Part shown: piece by piece, positions 52,119-62,358 of the stretch
How positions within the stretch are numbered: the first letter of the stretch is position 1
How the letters are laid out: each line of letters begins with the position of its first letter
Source: Candidatus Omnitrophota bacterium
Lineage (GTDB): Bacteria > Omnitrophota > Gorgyraeia > Aquiviventales > Aquiviventaceae
NCBI GenBank assembly: GCA_030697665.1
Contig: JAUYPJ010000098.1
Coordinates: 1-64,000, forward strand
Direction of reading: 5' to 3'
DNA length: 64,000 nt
Position numbers and translations under genes: made by a program
Notes under the pieces: model-generated
What the model saw: the letters and a program-made list of their open reading frames with translations, nothing else
Told to the model about the DNA's origin: nothing
Databases searched by the model: none

Positions 52119-53048
52119 TTACACCAGCGCGGCTTTCTTGGCCGCGGGGGAACTGACCTCGTGGATCATGTTGGTGATCGTGCCGGCGACGTCCAGGGCG
52201 TCCCTGAACCGCCGCTGCCACATGTTCCGGCCGAAGATGAATCCCGTCACCCCCGCTTCGAGAGCCACGCGCACGTCGTCAAACAGCTCCTCATCGCTCC
52301 GCTTGGAGCCGCCCGACATCAGCGTGAGCGTCCGCCCCGCCGAGGCCACGATCTGCTCCAACATCTCCCGCTTGGAGAGCTTCAGCTCCCGATATTCCTT
52401 GGGGTACTGCGCGCGCTTCTCCTCGTCAACCTTTGGGTAGTTGACCTTCACGACGTCGGCGCCCAGCTCCTGCGCCAGCCTGGCGGCGTAGTCCACCGCA
52501 TAGAAGCTGTCCCGGCCGCCCTTCTGCTCGATGAACTTCCCCCGAGGGTACGCCCACATGATCACGGGCATGCCGGCGCGCTCCGCCTCGCGACGGACGT
52601 TGCCGAACTGGATGAAATCGTCGTCCTGCCGGGGAGAGCCCACGTAACAGGTGTAGCCGACCGCCTCAGCCCCCAACCGCACCGCATCCGCCACCGAGGC
52701 ATGACACGGGGAGAAGGCCTCGTCATCCGGAGGGATATCGGTCTTGCCGTTGAGCTTCAGGATGAGCGGCACTTTGCCCGCAAACAGGCGCAGGTACTTC
52801 TCCGCCAGCCCGATCTGGAAGGCGATCGCCGAAAATTCCCCCTCAAGCGCCAGGCGAAGCTGGAACTCCGGGTTGAGGCTCTCCGGGTTGACAAAGAAGT
52901 CGCGCGGCCCGTGCTCAAGGCCCTGGTCGATCGGCAGCACCATCAAGCGGCCGTTGCGCGGACCGTACCGGTAGAGCAGCCGGGACAACCGAGTCTTCTT
53001 CCCGACCGGAAGATCCAGCTCGTCAAGGGTCATCACCCGCTTCGACAT
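52119..53048 (-). CDS. Archaeal-type class I fructose-bisphosphate aldolase
   Basis: 309 residues of the DhnA/FbaB family. MVLPIDQGLEHGP near the N-terminus, the Schiff-base lysine in ADVVKVNYPK (Lys201) and LMSGGSKRSDEELFD (phosphate binding) are diagnostic. It would cleave or make fructose 1,6-bisphosphate. Archaeal-type aldolase together with archaeal-type ApgM suggests an unusual glycolysis/gluconeogenesis set. Confidence 0.92.
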   Translation of the reverse strand: MSKRVMTLDELDLPVGKKTRLSRLLYRYGPRNGRLMVLPIDQGLEHGPRDFFVNPESLNPEFQLRLALEGEFSAIAFQIGLAEKYLRLFAGKVPLILKLNGKTDIPPDDEAFSPCHASVADAVRLGAEAVGYTCYVGSPRQDDDFIQFGNVRREAERAGMPVIMWAYPRGKFIEQKGGRDSFYAVDYAARLAQELGADVVKVNYPKVDEEKRAQYPKEYRELKLSKREMLEQIVASAGRTLTLMSGGSKRSDEELFDDVRVALEAGVTGFIFGRNMWQRRFRDALDVAGTITNMIHEVSSPAAKKAALV

Positions 53049-53094
53049 CGTCGATTCGCCCCTTCCCGTCCGTTCCCCTGGGCACCCCTATCTA

Positions 53095-53203
53095 TTGGGG
53101 ATTACACAGATTCTACAAACCGATTACACCGATTGGCTCCGACGAAAATCCGACGAAAACATCTGTGGAATCGATTTGGCTAATCTGTGTAATCCTACCC
53201 CAA
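53095..53203. repeat. Inverted repeat tract (ATTACACAGATT type)
   Basis: TTGGGGATTACACAGATT (53095-53112) pairs with AATCTGTGTAATCCTACCCC at the other end; inside are GATTACACCGATT and two units of GACGAAAATCC. It fills the gap between aldolase and the small gene downstream. Confidence 0.88.
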
Positions 53204-53229
53204 AAACCGCTATTGCAACACCTCAGGGG

Positions 53230-54895
<1,666 letters not shown>

Positions 54896-54912
54896 CTACG
54901 CCATATCACCTG

Positions 54913-55821
54913 TCACGTGTCACCCAGAAGTGTTTCCGCTGCCTGTTCGACCTGGCGGGTGAGCCACTGGACGATGCTGGGATGCGGCAGGAGCGCCTCC
55001 CCGCGATAGGCGTAGGCCAGGCCCGTGAGCCGCTGGGGAATCTTGGCCTCGATCCCTCCCCTGGCGATGAGCAAGGGGACGACGAGGACTCGACCCCGCC
55101 GGCTGCACTCCTGGACGATTGAGCGCATCCGCGCAATCGCCGCCTCCTGCACCGGTGTCGGAGCGTCGTCGCGCATCGTCACCGGAATCACCGCCTGGAA
55201 TCCCCCCCGCGCCCTGACCGCAGCCGCGAGGCGCTCCATCATCTCATGCCATCGGAGATCATCGTCATCACTCGTCGGGCCGTGCGCCACCAGCACGACG
55301 GCCTCCTCCTGGGGCGAGCGGCTCAACCGCTGCGCCCGCTCCACGAGCACCTCCGCCACCGCCGGATCATCCTCCAGCGGACCCGTCATGAGGATGGGTG
55401 TGCGCAGCGTGAGCGGGCGCACCATCGCCTCCCACGGCCCGTGCTCACGCAGCCCGAAGAGGTACTGGAACTGCCGCATCACCTCAGAGGAAGAGGAGAT
55501 CAGCAGCGGAACCACCACGAGCCGCCGCGCCCCGCGCCGCTCCAGCCGTTCGACGGCTTGCTGAAGTCGATCGACTTCGTGGGGGTGCATCCCCATCCCA
55601 AACACCACCTCAGTGGGGACGGACAACTTCGCCTGGGCCACCGTCTGGCGGACCGCCTGGTTCCACCGTCGAGAGCCGCCGTGGGCCAGCACCACGACCC
55701 CGATTTCGCGCTCGGCATCCGAGGCAGGGTGAAGGGTAAAGGGTGACGGGTGAAGGGTACAGCTCAGCGTTGCGCACAATGCCCCGACCCCGATACCCGC
55801 GCGCCACCAGCCACACTTCAT
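54913..55821 (-). CDS. CbiX-like chelatase, probably exported lipoprotein
   Basis: 302 residues. The core is two CbiX-like halves: VVVLAHGGSRRWNQAV and VVLVAHGPTSDDDDLRWHEMMERLA, each with the metal-binding HG motif, as in sirohydrochlorin cobalto/ferrochelatases. Unusually, an N-terminal hydrophobic segment (about 8-20) ends in LSC, a possible lipobox, so the protein may be exported. The following residues TLHPSPFTLHPAS are encoded by a 7-mer tract. The start ATG is supplied by the palindromic element upstream. No other cobalamin or siroheme gene is in the window. Confidence 0.75.
   Translation of the reverse strand: MKCGWWRAGIGVGALCATLSCTLHPSPFTLHPASDAEREIGVVVLAHGGSRRWNQAVRQTVAQAKLSVPTEVVFGMGMHPHEVDRLQQAVERLERRGARRLVVVPLLISSSSEVMRQFQYLFGLREHGPWEAMVRPLTLRTPILMTGPLEDDPAVAEVLVERAQRLSRSPQEEAVVLVAHGPTSDDDDLRWHEMMERLAAAVRARGGFQAVIPVTMRDDAPTPVQEAAIARMRSIVQECSRRGRVLVVPLLIARGGIEAKIPQRLTGLAYAYRGEALLPHPSIVQWLTRQVEQAAETLLGDT
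55726..55760. repeat. 7-mer tandem tract (GGGTGAA type) in the cbiX-like signal region
   Basis: Units GGGTGAA, GGGTAAA, GGGTGAC, GGGTGAA, GGGTACA. It encodes the linker right after the presumed lipobox. Confidence 0.8.
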
Positions 55822-55958
55822 CCCACCACCTGGCTGCCTGCGCCTGTGGCGCAGACGCGGTGGCTTCGTGTCGTGAACTGCTCCACACCCGCCGCGTCCG
55901 CGGCGCTCAATGTGGTCGTTTCCGCGGCGTGCGCCGCGACAGCGAGGTGGTGGGATCA
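55819..55958. mobile_element. Palindromic element, family B, between folE and the cbiX-like gene
   Basis: Ends CATCCCACCACCTGGCTG and CAGCGAGGTGGTGGGATCA; inside TGCGCCTGTGGCGCAGACGC and GCGGCGTGCGCCGC, close to the copy at 40831. On the minus strand it starts with the folE TGA stop and ends with AGGTGGTGGG-ATG, the start of the next gene. Confidence 0.88.
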
Positions 55959-56573
55959 TGCGAGGGAGGAGCGGATCAACGTCAAAAATTCCGTGCGGGT
56001 TTTGTCGCTGGAACGAAAGACCCCCAGCATGGAGCTGGTCACCGCCCGAGCGTTCTGCTTCTGCACCCCCCGCATCATCATGCACAGGTGGCTTGCCTCG
56101 ACGACGCACGCCACCCCGATGGGACGGACGTGCTCGTTGATCGCCTCGGCGATCTGCGTCGTGAGTCGCTCCTGCACCTGCAGGCGGTGGGCGAAGACAT
56201 CCACAAGCCTCGGGATCTTGCTCAGGCCGAGGATTTTTTTGTCCGGCACGTACGCGATGTGGCACTTCCCAAAAAAGGGCAAGCAATGGTGTTCGCACAA
56301 GCTGTAGAAATCAATATCCTTCACGATGACCATTTCATCATGTTTCACTTGGGCGAAGGCGCGTTTGAGAATCTTCGCCGGGTCCTGCCGGTAGCCGGAG
56401 GTCAGAAACTGCAAGGCCTTCTTCACCCGCAGCGGGGTCCGTCGGAGCCCCTCACGGTTGGGGTCTTCTCCCATCAGCCGCAGGAGCAGCCGCACCGCAG
56501 ACTCCCACTCTTTCGCCGCGGGGACTTCCAGTGCCTGGCGTAATTGTATCAACTCATCGTTGGTGTTCGACAT
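55956..56573 (-). CDS. folE: GTP cyclohydrolase I
   Basis: 205 residues. [23 protein letters not shown] (zinc-binding Cys and His) and [28 protein letters not shown] are the family blocks. It converts GTP to dihydroneopterin triphosphate for folate. ATG 56573 follows GAGGA with good spacing. The stop codon is part of the palindromic element. Confidence 0.95.
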   Translation of the reverse strand: MSNTNDELIQLRQALEVPAAKEWESAVRLLLRLMGEDPNREGLRRTPLRVKKALQFLTSGYRQDPAKILKRAFAQVKHDEMVIVKDIDFYSLCEHHCLPFFGKCHIAYVPDKKILGLSKIPRLVDVFAHRLQVQERLTTQIAEAINEHVRPIGVACVVEASHLCMMMRGVQKQNARAVTSSMLGVFRSSDKTRTEFLTLIRSSLA

Positions 56574-56585
56574 ACTGTCCTCTTC

Positions 56586-56650
56586 GTGACTGGGTGACTG
56601 AGTTGGATGTTGCCGTAACCCAGTCACCCAGTGACCCAGTTACTCAGTCA
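56586..56650. repeat. 8-mer tandem tract (GTGACTGn type), two opposed arms
   Basis: GTGACTGGGTGACTGAGTTGG and opposed AACCCAGTCACCCAGTGACC. It contains the TAA stop codon of pepA and the space before folE. Confidence 0.88.
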
Positions 56651-58139
56651 CCGCTTTTGTCCACCGTTCCATCAGCTCAATGAGCAACCGAACCCCGACC
56701 CCGACCGCTCCCTTCGGCACATACGGCCGCTCTTTCTCCGTCCACGCGGTGCCGGCGATGTCCAGGTGCGCCCACCGCAACCCCTCCGTGAACTCCTGCA
56801 GGAACTTCGCGGCGGTGATGGTGCCCGCCTCGCCCGTGTTGGTCACATTCCGGAGATCCGCGATGTCCGACTTCATGGCCGGGCCGTACTCGGCCCAGAG
56901 GGGCAGCCGCCAGACCCGCTCGTAGGTCGCCTTGCCCGCCTGGTTCAACCGCGCCGCCAGCCGCTCATCGGGCGTCATCAGCCCGATCGCCTCGCTGCCC
57001 AACGCGACCACGCAGGCGCCGGTCAGCGTGGCGAGATCGATCACGCCGTCGGGCTTGTAACGCTTGGCGTAGTGGAGACAGTCGGCGAGGACGAGGCGCC
57101 CTTCGGCGTCCGTATTGAGCACCTCGACCGTTTTACCCGACAGGGTCTTCAGGACGTCACCGGGCTTCTGCGCGGTCCCCGATGGGAGGTTCTCGGTCGC
57201 CGCGATGATCCCGACGATGCGCAGGGGCAGCTTCAGGGCGGCGGCCGCTTTCACCGTGCCCAGCACCGCGGCGGCACCCGACATGTCGTACTTCATCTGC
57301 TCCATCTTCGCCGATGGCTTGATGCTGATGCCGCCGGAGTCGAAGGTGATCCCCTTCCCGCAGAGGGCAAGGGTCGCCTTCGCGCGCGGCGGCCGGTAGT
57401 CCAACACGATGAACTGCGCGGGGTGGGCGCTGCCTTGCGCCACCCCGACGATCCCGCCAAACCCCAAGCGCTTCAGTTGAGGAAACGGGATGACGCGGCA
57501 GCCGAGCCTGAACTGCCTGGCGATCGCCCTGGCGTGGTTGGCGAGGTGCGTGGGGGTGACGATGTTGGACGGGCCGTTGATGAGGTCGCGCGCCAGCCCC
57601 ACCGCCTCGGCCAGCACCTGGCCCTTCTCGACCGCCCGCTTCACGTCAGCAACCTCCCCGCGCCGCTCGGCGATCAGCGTGATCGCTTCGATCCGCCGGC
57701 TCCGTTCGTGGGGGGGGAGCTTCTTCAGTTTGTCATACCGGTAGAGCCCCAGCAGCGCGCCCTCCGTCAAGGCCTGGGCCACAGCGGCCGGCGCGCCAAG
57801 CCCCTGCTCGCGCAAGACGGGCAGCGACAGTCGCTTGACCCCGCGCGCACGGGCCGCCTTGGCCGCCGTGCCCGCCAATTGACGGACCCGCTCGAGTGAC
57901 AGCTCCTTCGCCTTCCCGAGCCCGACCACGAGGATCCATCCGGAACCTCGCGGCAACAGGACGACCTCGTTGGCCGCCCCGCGAAACCCGGAGCCGTCCA
58001 CGAGCCGTCTCAGCGCCTGATCTCGCGTCACGGAGAGCGGCAGCAGCCGTTCTGGACGCTGCTCGCCCTCAAGCGCAGCAAACACCGGCACCCCATCACG
58101 AACGTCACCGAGTCGTCCTGATCTCACCGTCAAGCGCAT
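56640..58139 (-). CDS. pepA: Leucyl aminopeptidase (M17)
   Basis: 499 residues. The C-terminal catalytic domain has GKGITFDSGGISIKPSAKMEQMKYDMSGAAAVLG and NTDAEGRLVLADCLHYA, which supply the two-metal site, and the catalytic Lys and Arg. It removes N-terminal residues from peptides in the cytoplasm. The start at 58139 follows GGGAGGTTTC. Its last codons and stop derive from the 8-mer tract. Confidence 0.94.
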   Translation of the reverse strand: MRLTVRSGRLGDVRDGVPVFAALEGEQRPERLLPLSVTRDQALRRLVDGSGFRGAANEVVLLPRGSGWILVVGLGKAKELSLERVRQLAGTAAKAARARGVKRLSLPVLREQGLGAPAAVAQALTEGALLGLYRYDKLKKLPPHERSRRIEAITLIAERRGEVADVKRAVEKGQVLAEAVGLARDLINGPSNIVTPTHLANHARAIARQFRLGCRVIPFPQLKRLGFGGIVGVAQGSAHPAQFIVLDYRPPRAKATLALCGKGITFDSGGISIKPSAKMEQMKYDMSGAAAVLGTVKAAAALKLPLRIVGIIAATENLPSGTAQKPGDVLKTLSGKTVEVLNTDAEGRLVLADCLHYAKRYKPDGVIDLATLTGACVVALGSEAIGLMTPDERLAARLNQAGKATYERVWRLPLWAEYGPAMKSDIADLRNVTNTGEAGTITAAKFLQEFTEGLRWAHLDIAGTAWTEKERPYVPKGAVGVGVRLLIELMERWTKAVTE

Positions 58140-58154
58140 GAAACCTCCCATCTT

Positions 58155-58171
58155 GGGGTCAGACTGACCCC
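58155..58171. repeat. Short palindrome GGGGTCAG-A-CTGACCCC
   Basis: A perfect 8-bp inverted repeat with one central base; it contains the TGA stop codon of apgM. Confidence 0.7.
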
Positions 58172-59385
58172 GCCTGTTGGTTCAGGAAGAATGCCATTAA
58201 CTGAAAGCCGTCGTCGAAGCGCCTGCGCGAAGCGTTGACTGCGACCTCATGATACGCGCTCACCTCGTCCTTCGGACCATCCGTCGCGTAGAGGGCAAAC
58301 GGCACCGGCTCGGCGAGGTGGGTCTTGAGGATCGTGCTCGTTGGGTGATCGCAGACGACCAAGATCGCAAACGGCTCGCCTCTTCGCTTCAATCCCTCCA
58401 GCAGCGTTCCCACCACAAGCCGGTCGGTGTCCTCGATGGCCTGGATCTTCTTCCGGACATCGCCCATGTGGCCGGCCTCGTCCGTCGGCTCGATGTGGAC
58501 CAGAACGAGGTCGTGGTCATCAAGCGCTCTGAGCGCGTACTCGGCTTTCCCCTTGTAGTTGGTGTCGAAGTAGCCGGTGATCCCCGGCACCTGGATGATA
58601 TCACACCCCGCCAGGCGCCCGATGCCCCGCACGATGTCCACCGCGCTGATGCACGCGCCCCGCAGCCCATACGTCTGCTGAAACGGCGGGAGCTGCGTCG
58701 CCGTGCCCTGCCCCCAGAACCACAGCATCGTCGCCGGCTTCTTGCCGGCCTTGACGCGCCGCTGATTCACCGGATGCTCATTGAGGATGTGCACAGACTC
58801 CTGCATGATCTGCCGTAACCGCTCAGCACCAGGTCCACTCGGAAGATAGGCCGCAATCGGCTTTCCCGAGATGTCGTGTGGCGGTGTGCACATCGTCTGA
58901 GCGAACTGTCCACTGTCCACCGTCCACTGTCCACCGTCGACAATGGCGAGGTGCCGGTAACTCACGCCGGCGTAGAACCGTATCCCATCCCTGCCGAGCT
59001 GCTCGTTCACCGTCTTGATGAGCTCAGATGAGTCGGCGCTCTCGATATGGCCGGCCGAGTAGTCGGCCATGACGCCGTGCTCGACCGCCACGGTGTTGCA
59101 CCGGAAGGCGACCTCGCTCTGACCGAGCATGATCCCCTGCGCGGCGGCCTCCAGGGGCGAGCGGCCCGTGTGGTACTTGCGCGGGTCATAGCCGAAGACG
59201 CTCATGCAGCCGACGTCGGAGCCTGGAGGAAAACCGCGTGGAATCGTGCGCGCCCATCCGGTGATCCCTTCCCGGGCGATCCAGTCCATGTTCGGGTGCT
59301 TGGCGACTTCCAGCGGGGTTTTGCCGCCCAGCTCCTTGATCGGCACATCCGCCACCCCATCCGGCAGCACCACAACGTACTTCAC
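58159..59385 (-). CDS. apgM: Archaeal-type 2,3-bisphosphoglycerate-independent phosphoglycerate mutase
   Basis: 408 residues of the ApgM family: MKYVVVLPDGVADVPIKELGGKTPLE, PGSDVGCMSVFGYDPRKYHTGRSPLEA (catalytic serine and metal ligands), HIEPTDEAGHMGD and VVCDHPTS. It interconverts 2- and 3-phosphoglycerate. Residues about 149-160 (VDGGQWTVDSG) are encoded by a CCGTCCA-type 7-mer tract and look like an in-frame insertion in a surface loop. Confidence 0.93.
   Translation of the reverse strand: MKYVVVLPDGVADVPIKELGGKTPLEVAKHPNMDWIAREGITGWARTIPRGFPPGSDVGCMSVFGYDPRKYHTGRSPLEAAAQGIMLGQSEVAFRCNTVAVEHGVMADYSAGHIESADSSELIKTVNEQLGRDGIRFYAGVSYRHLAIVDGGQWTVDSGQFAQTMCTPPHDISGKPIAAYLPSGPGAERLRQIMQESVHILNEHPVNQRRVKAGKKPATMLWFWGQGTATQLPPFQQTYGLRGACISAVDIVRGIGRLAGCDIIQVPGITGYFDTNYKGKAEYALRALDDHDLVLVHIEPTDEAGHMGDVRKKIQAIEDTDRLVVGTLLEGLKRRGEPFAILVVCDHPTSTILKTHLAEPVPFALYATDGPKDEVSAYHEVAVNASRRRFDDGFQLMAFFLNQQAGSV
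58906..58938. repeat. 7-mer tandem tract (CCGTCCA/CTGTCCA) inside apgM
   Basis: Units CTGTCCA, CTGTCCA, CCGTCCA, CTGTCCA, CCGTCGA in phase with the frame only as a whole. The same unit is intergenic at 24512. Confidence 0.88.
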
Positions 59386-59398
59386 GATGTCCCCCGGA

Positions 59399-59474
59399 TA
59401 TTGCGGATTGCGGATTGCGGATTGCGGATTGAAAAACCTCCAATTCGAAATCCGAAATTCGAAATCCGCAATCT
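59399..59474. repeat. 7-mer tandem tract (GGATTGC / CCGAAAT), two opposed arms
   Basis: Five units ATTGCGG (from 59400) face ATTCGAAATCCGAAATTCGA (to 59474). Same family as at 30688 and 38330. It fills the gap before apgM. Confidence 0.9.
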
Positions 59475-59488
59475 GTCGCTACAAGAAC

Positions 59489-60652
59489 TCATCGAGCGCG
59501 GGCGGTGAGGGAGGTCACGTTGCGCAGGCGCTTTACCACGGTCGGGATGCTCTCCAGGGCCCGCTCGACGTCTTCGTCAGTCGTGGGCACCCCGACGCTC
59601 AGGACCAGCGCCCCGTTGGCCTGCTCTTCCGTCAATCCCATCGCCTTCAACACATGAGAGGGGCGCATCGCCTTGGAGTTGCACGCGGAGCCCAGCCCCG
59701 CCTCGATGCCGGCCTGATCCAGCGCCAGCACCAGCGACTCGCTGGACACCCCCTCAATGCAGACGTGCAGGTTGTGCGGGAGCCTGGATGACCACGACCC
59801 ATTGAAGCGGAGAGCGTCGACGCGCTCCCGCAGGCCGTCGCGCAGCCGATCCCGCAACCGGCCAAGCTGCGCCGCGCGCGCAGGGAGCTGTTGCGCGGCC
59901 ACCTCGGCTGCCATCCCCATGCCCGCGATGGCCGGAAGCGCTTCGGTGCCGGAACGACCGCCATGCTCCTGCGCGCCGCCTTCAAGCAGCGGCAAGATGC
60001 GCACGCCTGCTCGCACGAACAACGCCGCCGCTCCCTGCGGCCCGTAGAATTGCGGTGCCGCCAGGCTCAAGGCGTCCACGCCGAGCGCGCTCGCATCAAC
60101 GGCCAGATGGCCGACCGCCGCCACGGCGTCGGTGTGAAACAGCGCGCCCTGCTCATGCGCCACCGCGGCCAGCTCCTTGATCGGCTCGATGGTCCCGACC
60201 TCGCCGTTGGCCAGCATGATCGACACCACCACCGTCTCGGGCGTGAGCGCCGCCTTGAGGTCGGCGGGCGAGACCACCCCTTCGTGGTCAACGGGTAGCG
60301 TAGTGATGTGCGCGCCCTCCCGCTCCAGGCGCCGCGCGATGAGCGAAACCGAGGGATGCTCGATCGCCGAGAGGATCACCTGGTTCCCCTTGCGTCGATT
60401 CGCGGCCAATAGCCCCCGCAACGCCCAGTTGTTCGACTCCGTCCCGCACGAGGTAAAGCTGATCTCCTCCAGCGTGGCGTTGATGAGGGCGGCCACCTGC
60501 CGACGCGCCTGCTCCACCGCCTGCTTCGCTTCTCGACCACTCGTATGGATCGACGACGGATTCCCCCACCGCTCCAGCGCGTCGGTCATGGCCTGCCTTA
60601 CCTCCGGCAGCATTGGCGTCGAGGATGCGTAGTCGAGGTAAATCCGGCTCAT
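59489..60652 (-). CDS. Cysteine desulfurase homologue lacking the PLP-binding lysine
   Basis: 387 residues with the full NifS/IscS fold: MSRIYLDYASSTPMLPEV, FTSCGTESNNWAL, AIEHPSVS (His99), RSGTEALP and GSACNSKAMRPSHVLKAMG with the catalytic Cys324. But the canonical SxSxHKxxGPKG motif reads SLAAPQFYGPQG: the Schiff-base lysine is Gln201 and its histidine partner is Pro200. The PLP-contacting Gln of HxDAVQ is Ala178. A normal cysteine desulfurase reaction should be impossible. It may be a sulfur-carrier or regulatory pseudoenzyme. Coupled by ATGA to the protease-like gene upstream. Confidence 0.88.
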   Translation of the reverse strand: MSRIYLDYASSTPMLPEVRQAMTDALERWGNPSSIHTSGREAKQAVEQARRQVAALINATLEEISFTSCGTESNNWALRGLLAANRRKGNQVILSAIEHPSVSLIARRLEREGAHITTLPVDHEGVVSPADLKAALTPETVVVSIMLANGEVGTIEPIKELAAVAHEQGALFHTDAVAAVGHLAVDASALGVDALSLAAPQFYGPQGAAALFVRAGVRILPLLEGGAQEHGGRSGTEALPAIAGMGMAAEVAAQQLPARAAQLGRLRDRLRDGLRERVDALRFNGSWSSRLPHNLHVCIEGVSSESLVLALDQAGIEAGLGSACNSKAMRPSHVLKAMGLTEEQANGALVLSVGVPTTDEDVERALESIPTVVKRLRNVTSLTARAR

Positions 60653-61092
60653 GGAAACTCCAGCCACGCGGTCTGTGCCTTGAGGTCCAGAAACACCTTG
60701 CCATCCTCCAACATATCCTGCATCCCCAGGATCAGTGGAACCTCATCGGTTTGCGCCAAATAGGTGCGGAAACTTCGCCGGAGCTGACGTCCCTGCAGGT
60801 CTTCCAGCACGGCACCAATGATCCCTGCTGTCACTGAAATAGCACATTCCTTACGAGCGACAAGTCCTTGAAGCAGAAACGGCTTCAGTCGACGGACGTG
60901 CGTCTGAGACCACAACGAGAGCGGGATGATCGAAGTGGGCGCGCCGGTGTCGATGATGGCCGGATAGGGGTCCGAAAGTCCCTGACGCAATGGAAACCGG
61001 ACATCGCACAGCACCCGCACCAACCAGAAGCCTCGGTCGATAAGCTCCACATCAGGCAGACGCTTAACGGTGAGCGCCAGACGAATAGACAT
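60649..61092 (-). CDS. Retropepsin-like aspartic protease
   Basis: 147 residues. AIIDTGAPTSIIPLSLW carries the DTGA active-site motif (D48-A51) and LILGMQDMLEDGKVFLDL fits the end of the single-lobe retropepsin fold, which would act as a homodimer. Its ATG 61092 lies within the end of the DUF5678-type gene, and its stop overlaps the start of the cysteine desulfurase homologue, so the three are one transcription unit. Substrate unknown. Confidence 0.75.
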   Translation of the reverse strand: MSIRLALTVKRLPDVELIDRGFWLVRVLCDVRFPLRQGLSDPYPAIIDTGAPTSIIPLSLWSQTHVRRLKPFLLQGLVARKECAISVTAGIIGAVLEDLQGRQLRRSFRTYLAQTDEVPLILGMQDMLEDGKVFLDLKAQTAWLEFP

Positions 61093-61327
61093 GCCCACCC
61101 CGCTCGACGAAGATCACCGGCACATGGGCTTCGCCTGTCTTCGCTCGCGCTGTCTCCTCTGCCTCTCTGAGATTGCGCGACGCGGCGACGGCCTTGTGGT
61201 TCACAATCACCACCCACTGGTTCCCGAAGCGCTTGGCAAGCTCCCCGTAGTGGGCATATCCCCACTCCCGATCCTCCCAAAACCGCTTCGGCATGTCCGA
61301 TCCGTTTTTCTTCATCTTCGTCCGCAT
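61064..61327 (-). CDS. DUF5678-type small protein
   Basis: 87 residues. YGELAKRFGNQWVVIVNHKAVAASRNLREAEETARAKTG matches the DUF5678 pattern (WVAIVxxxVVAxGxDLxEA), a small alpha-beta protein of unknown function. ATG 61327 follows AAGGAGCG, which decides the start. Its end overlaps the retropepsin-like gene by 29 bases. DUF5678 proteins often pair with retropepsin-like genes, so the two may act together; this is known co-occurrence plus inference. Confidence 0.75.
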   Translation of the reverse strand: MRTKMKKNGSDMPKRFWEDREWGYAHYGELAKRFGNQWVVIVNHKAVAASRNLREAEETARAKTGEAHVPVIFVERGGHVYSSGAHR

Positions 61328-61483
61328 GATCGCTCCTTGGTTCAACTCTCCTTGACTCTCTGATGGATCCCTACCGCCACGATCTGTTTCTGTCCCGGCA
61401 GCACCGCCATCGCTGAGGCGTGGCGGCATCAATAGTTCAGTTCACTGTCTACGGTTGTACGCTAGAGCCCAACATCACCAGAC

Positions 61484-62266
61484 CTACTGCTGCATAGCGT
61501 TCAGCACAGAGAGCCCTTCTTTAACACGATTGACATCCTCGACAATCCCGATCAGTTCGAATCGCGTTTCGAATACTCGCTGGAACACTTGCAAGACCCA
61601 GGCTCCCACACAGGCGGATGTCTTGAGAGCTGCCTTCAACGGTGACGGCGCGATGTTCAAGTACAAAGAATCGAACTGGATGAACTCTTCGGTCTGCTTG
61701 ATCTGCATGTTAGGAAATACTGCGGACGGATTTGGATGAGCACCGAGTTCGATGAGAAGTCCATAGAGATCTCTGACACCCGAGCCGAATCTTCCCTCTC
61801 TGGCCTCAAGCTTCTGCAAGATCGAACCCATATGGAACTTGTTCCGACGAACCTGCTTATCTCCCTCAAGCCAGGCACGCTTCGCTTCAGAATCAATGAA
61901 GATGAAATAAGCATACAAGGCATCTTCCAAGCCACCGCGCAATACCAGGTAAGCCTCTCTCAGCTGTCCACTCATTGCGAACCCAGCACCACCCAGATAG
62001 GCAGCATGTGATCGCGGTAGAAAAACTGCCTCCACTACTTCTCGCGTGTTCGTCAGATGATCAATGGCTTTCCTGAATACATGGTGGATGTCAAGAAGAA
62101 GGTTATACTCAGCTTTACATCGGACAAACGTTGCCCATGTATTCTGATGGCCCCTCCCGATAAAGGCAGAGACAAAATCATCTCCCCATCCAGATGGTGC
62201 ACACTTTGAACGGTCAAAAGCTAACTGGCTCAGGTCTGCCGCTTCCCTTTCTGTAATCTCTGACAT
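61484..62266 (-). CDS. Hypothetical protein, accessory-type
   Basis: About 260 residues, not recognised. Mostly alpha-helical, with a central stretch (LREAYLVLRGGLEDALYAYFIFIDSEAKRAWLEGDK) like that of uncharacterised helical proteins found in defence-like or accessory regions. GC content is visibly lower (near 50%) than around it, which suggests recent acquisition. Start uncertain: ATG 62266 or GTG 62320. It stands alone, with small gaps on both sides. Confidence 0.6.
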   Translation of the reverse strand: MSEITEREAADLSQLAFDRSKCAPSGWGDDFVSAFIGRGHQNTWATFVRCKAEYNLLLDIHHVFRKAIDHLTNTREVVEAVFLPRSHAAYLGGAGFAMSGQLREAYLVLRGGLEDALYAYFIFIDSEAKRAWLEGDKQVRRNKFHMGSILQKLEAREGRFGSGVRDLYGLLIELGAHPNPSAVFPNMQIKQTEEFIQFDSLYLNIAPSPLKAALKTSACVGAWVLQVFQRVFETRFELIGIVEDVNRVKEGLSVLNAMQQ

Positions 62267-62358
62267 CCGGGATGCCCAATCCCTGCCTAACTTGTCCCCG
62301 GTACCCTCTCCGTCATCCACTCAGCGCTAGTGTAGTGTCTCGGGAAAAGTGGTACCGG

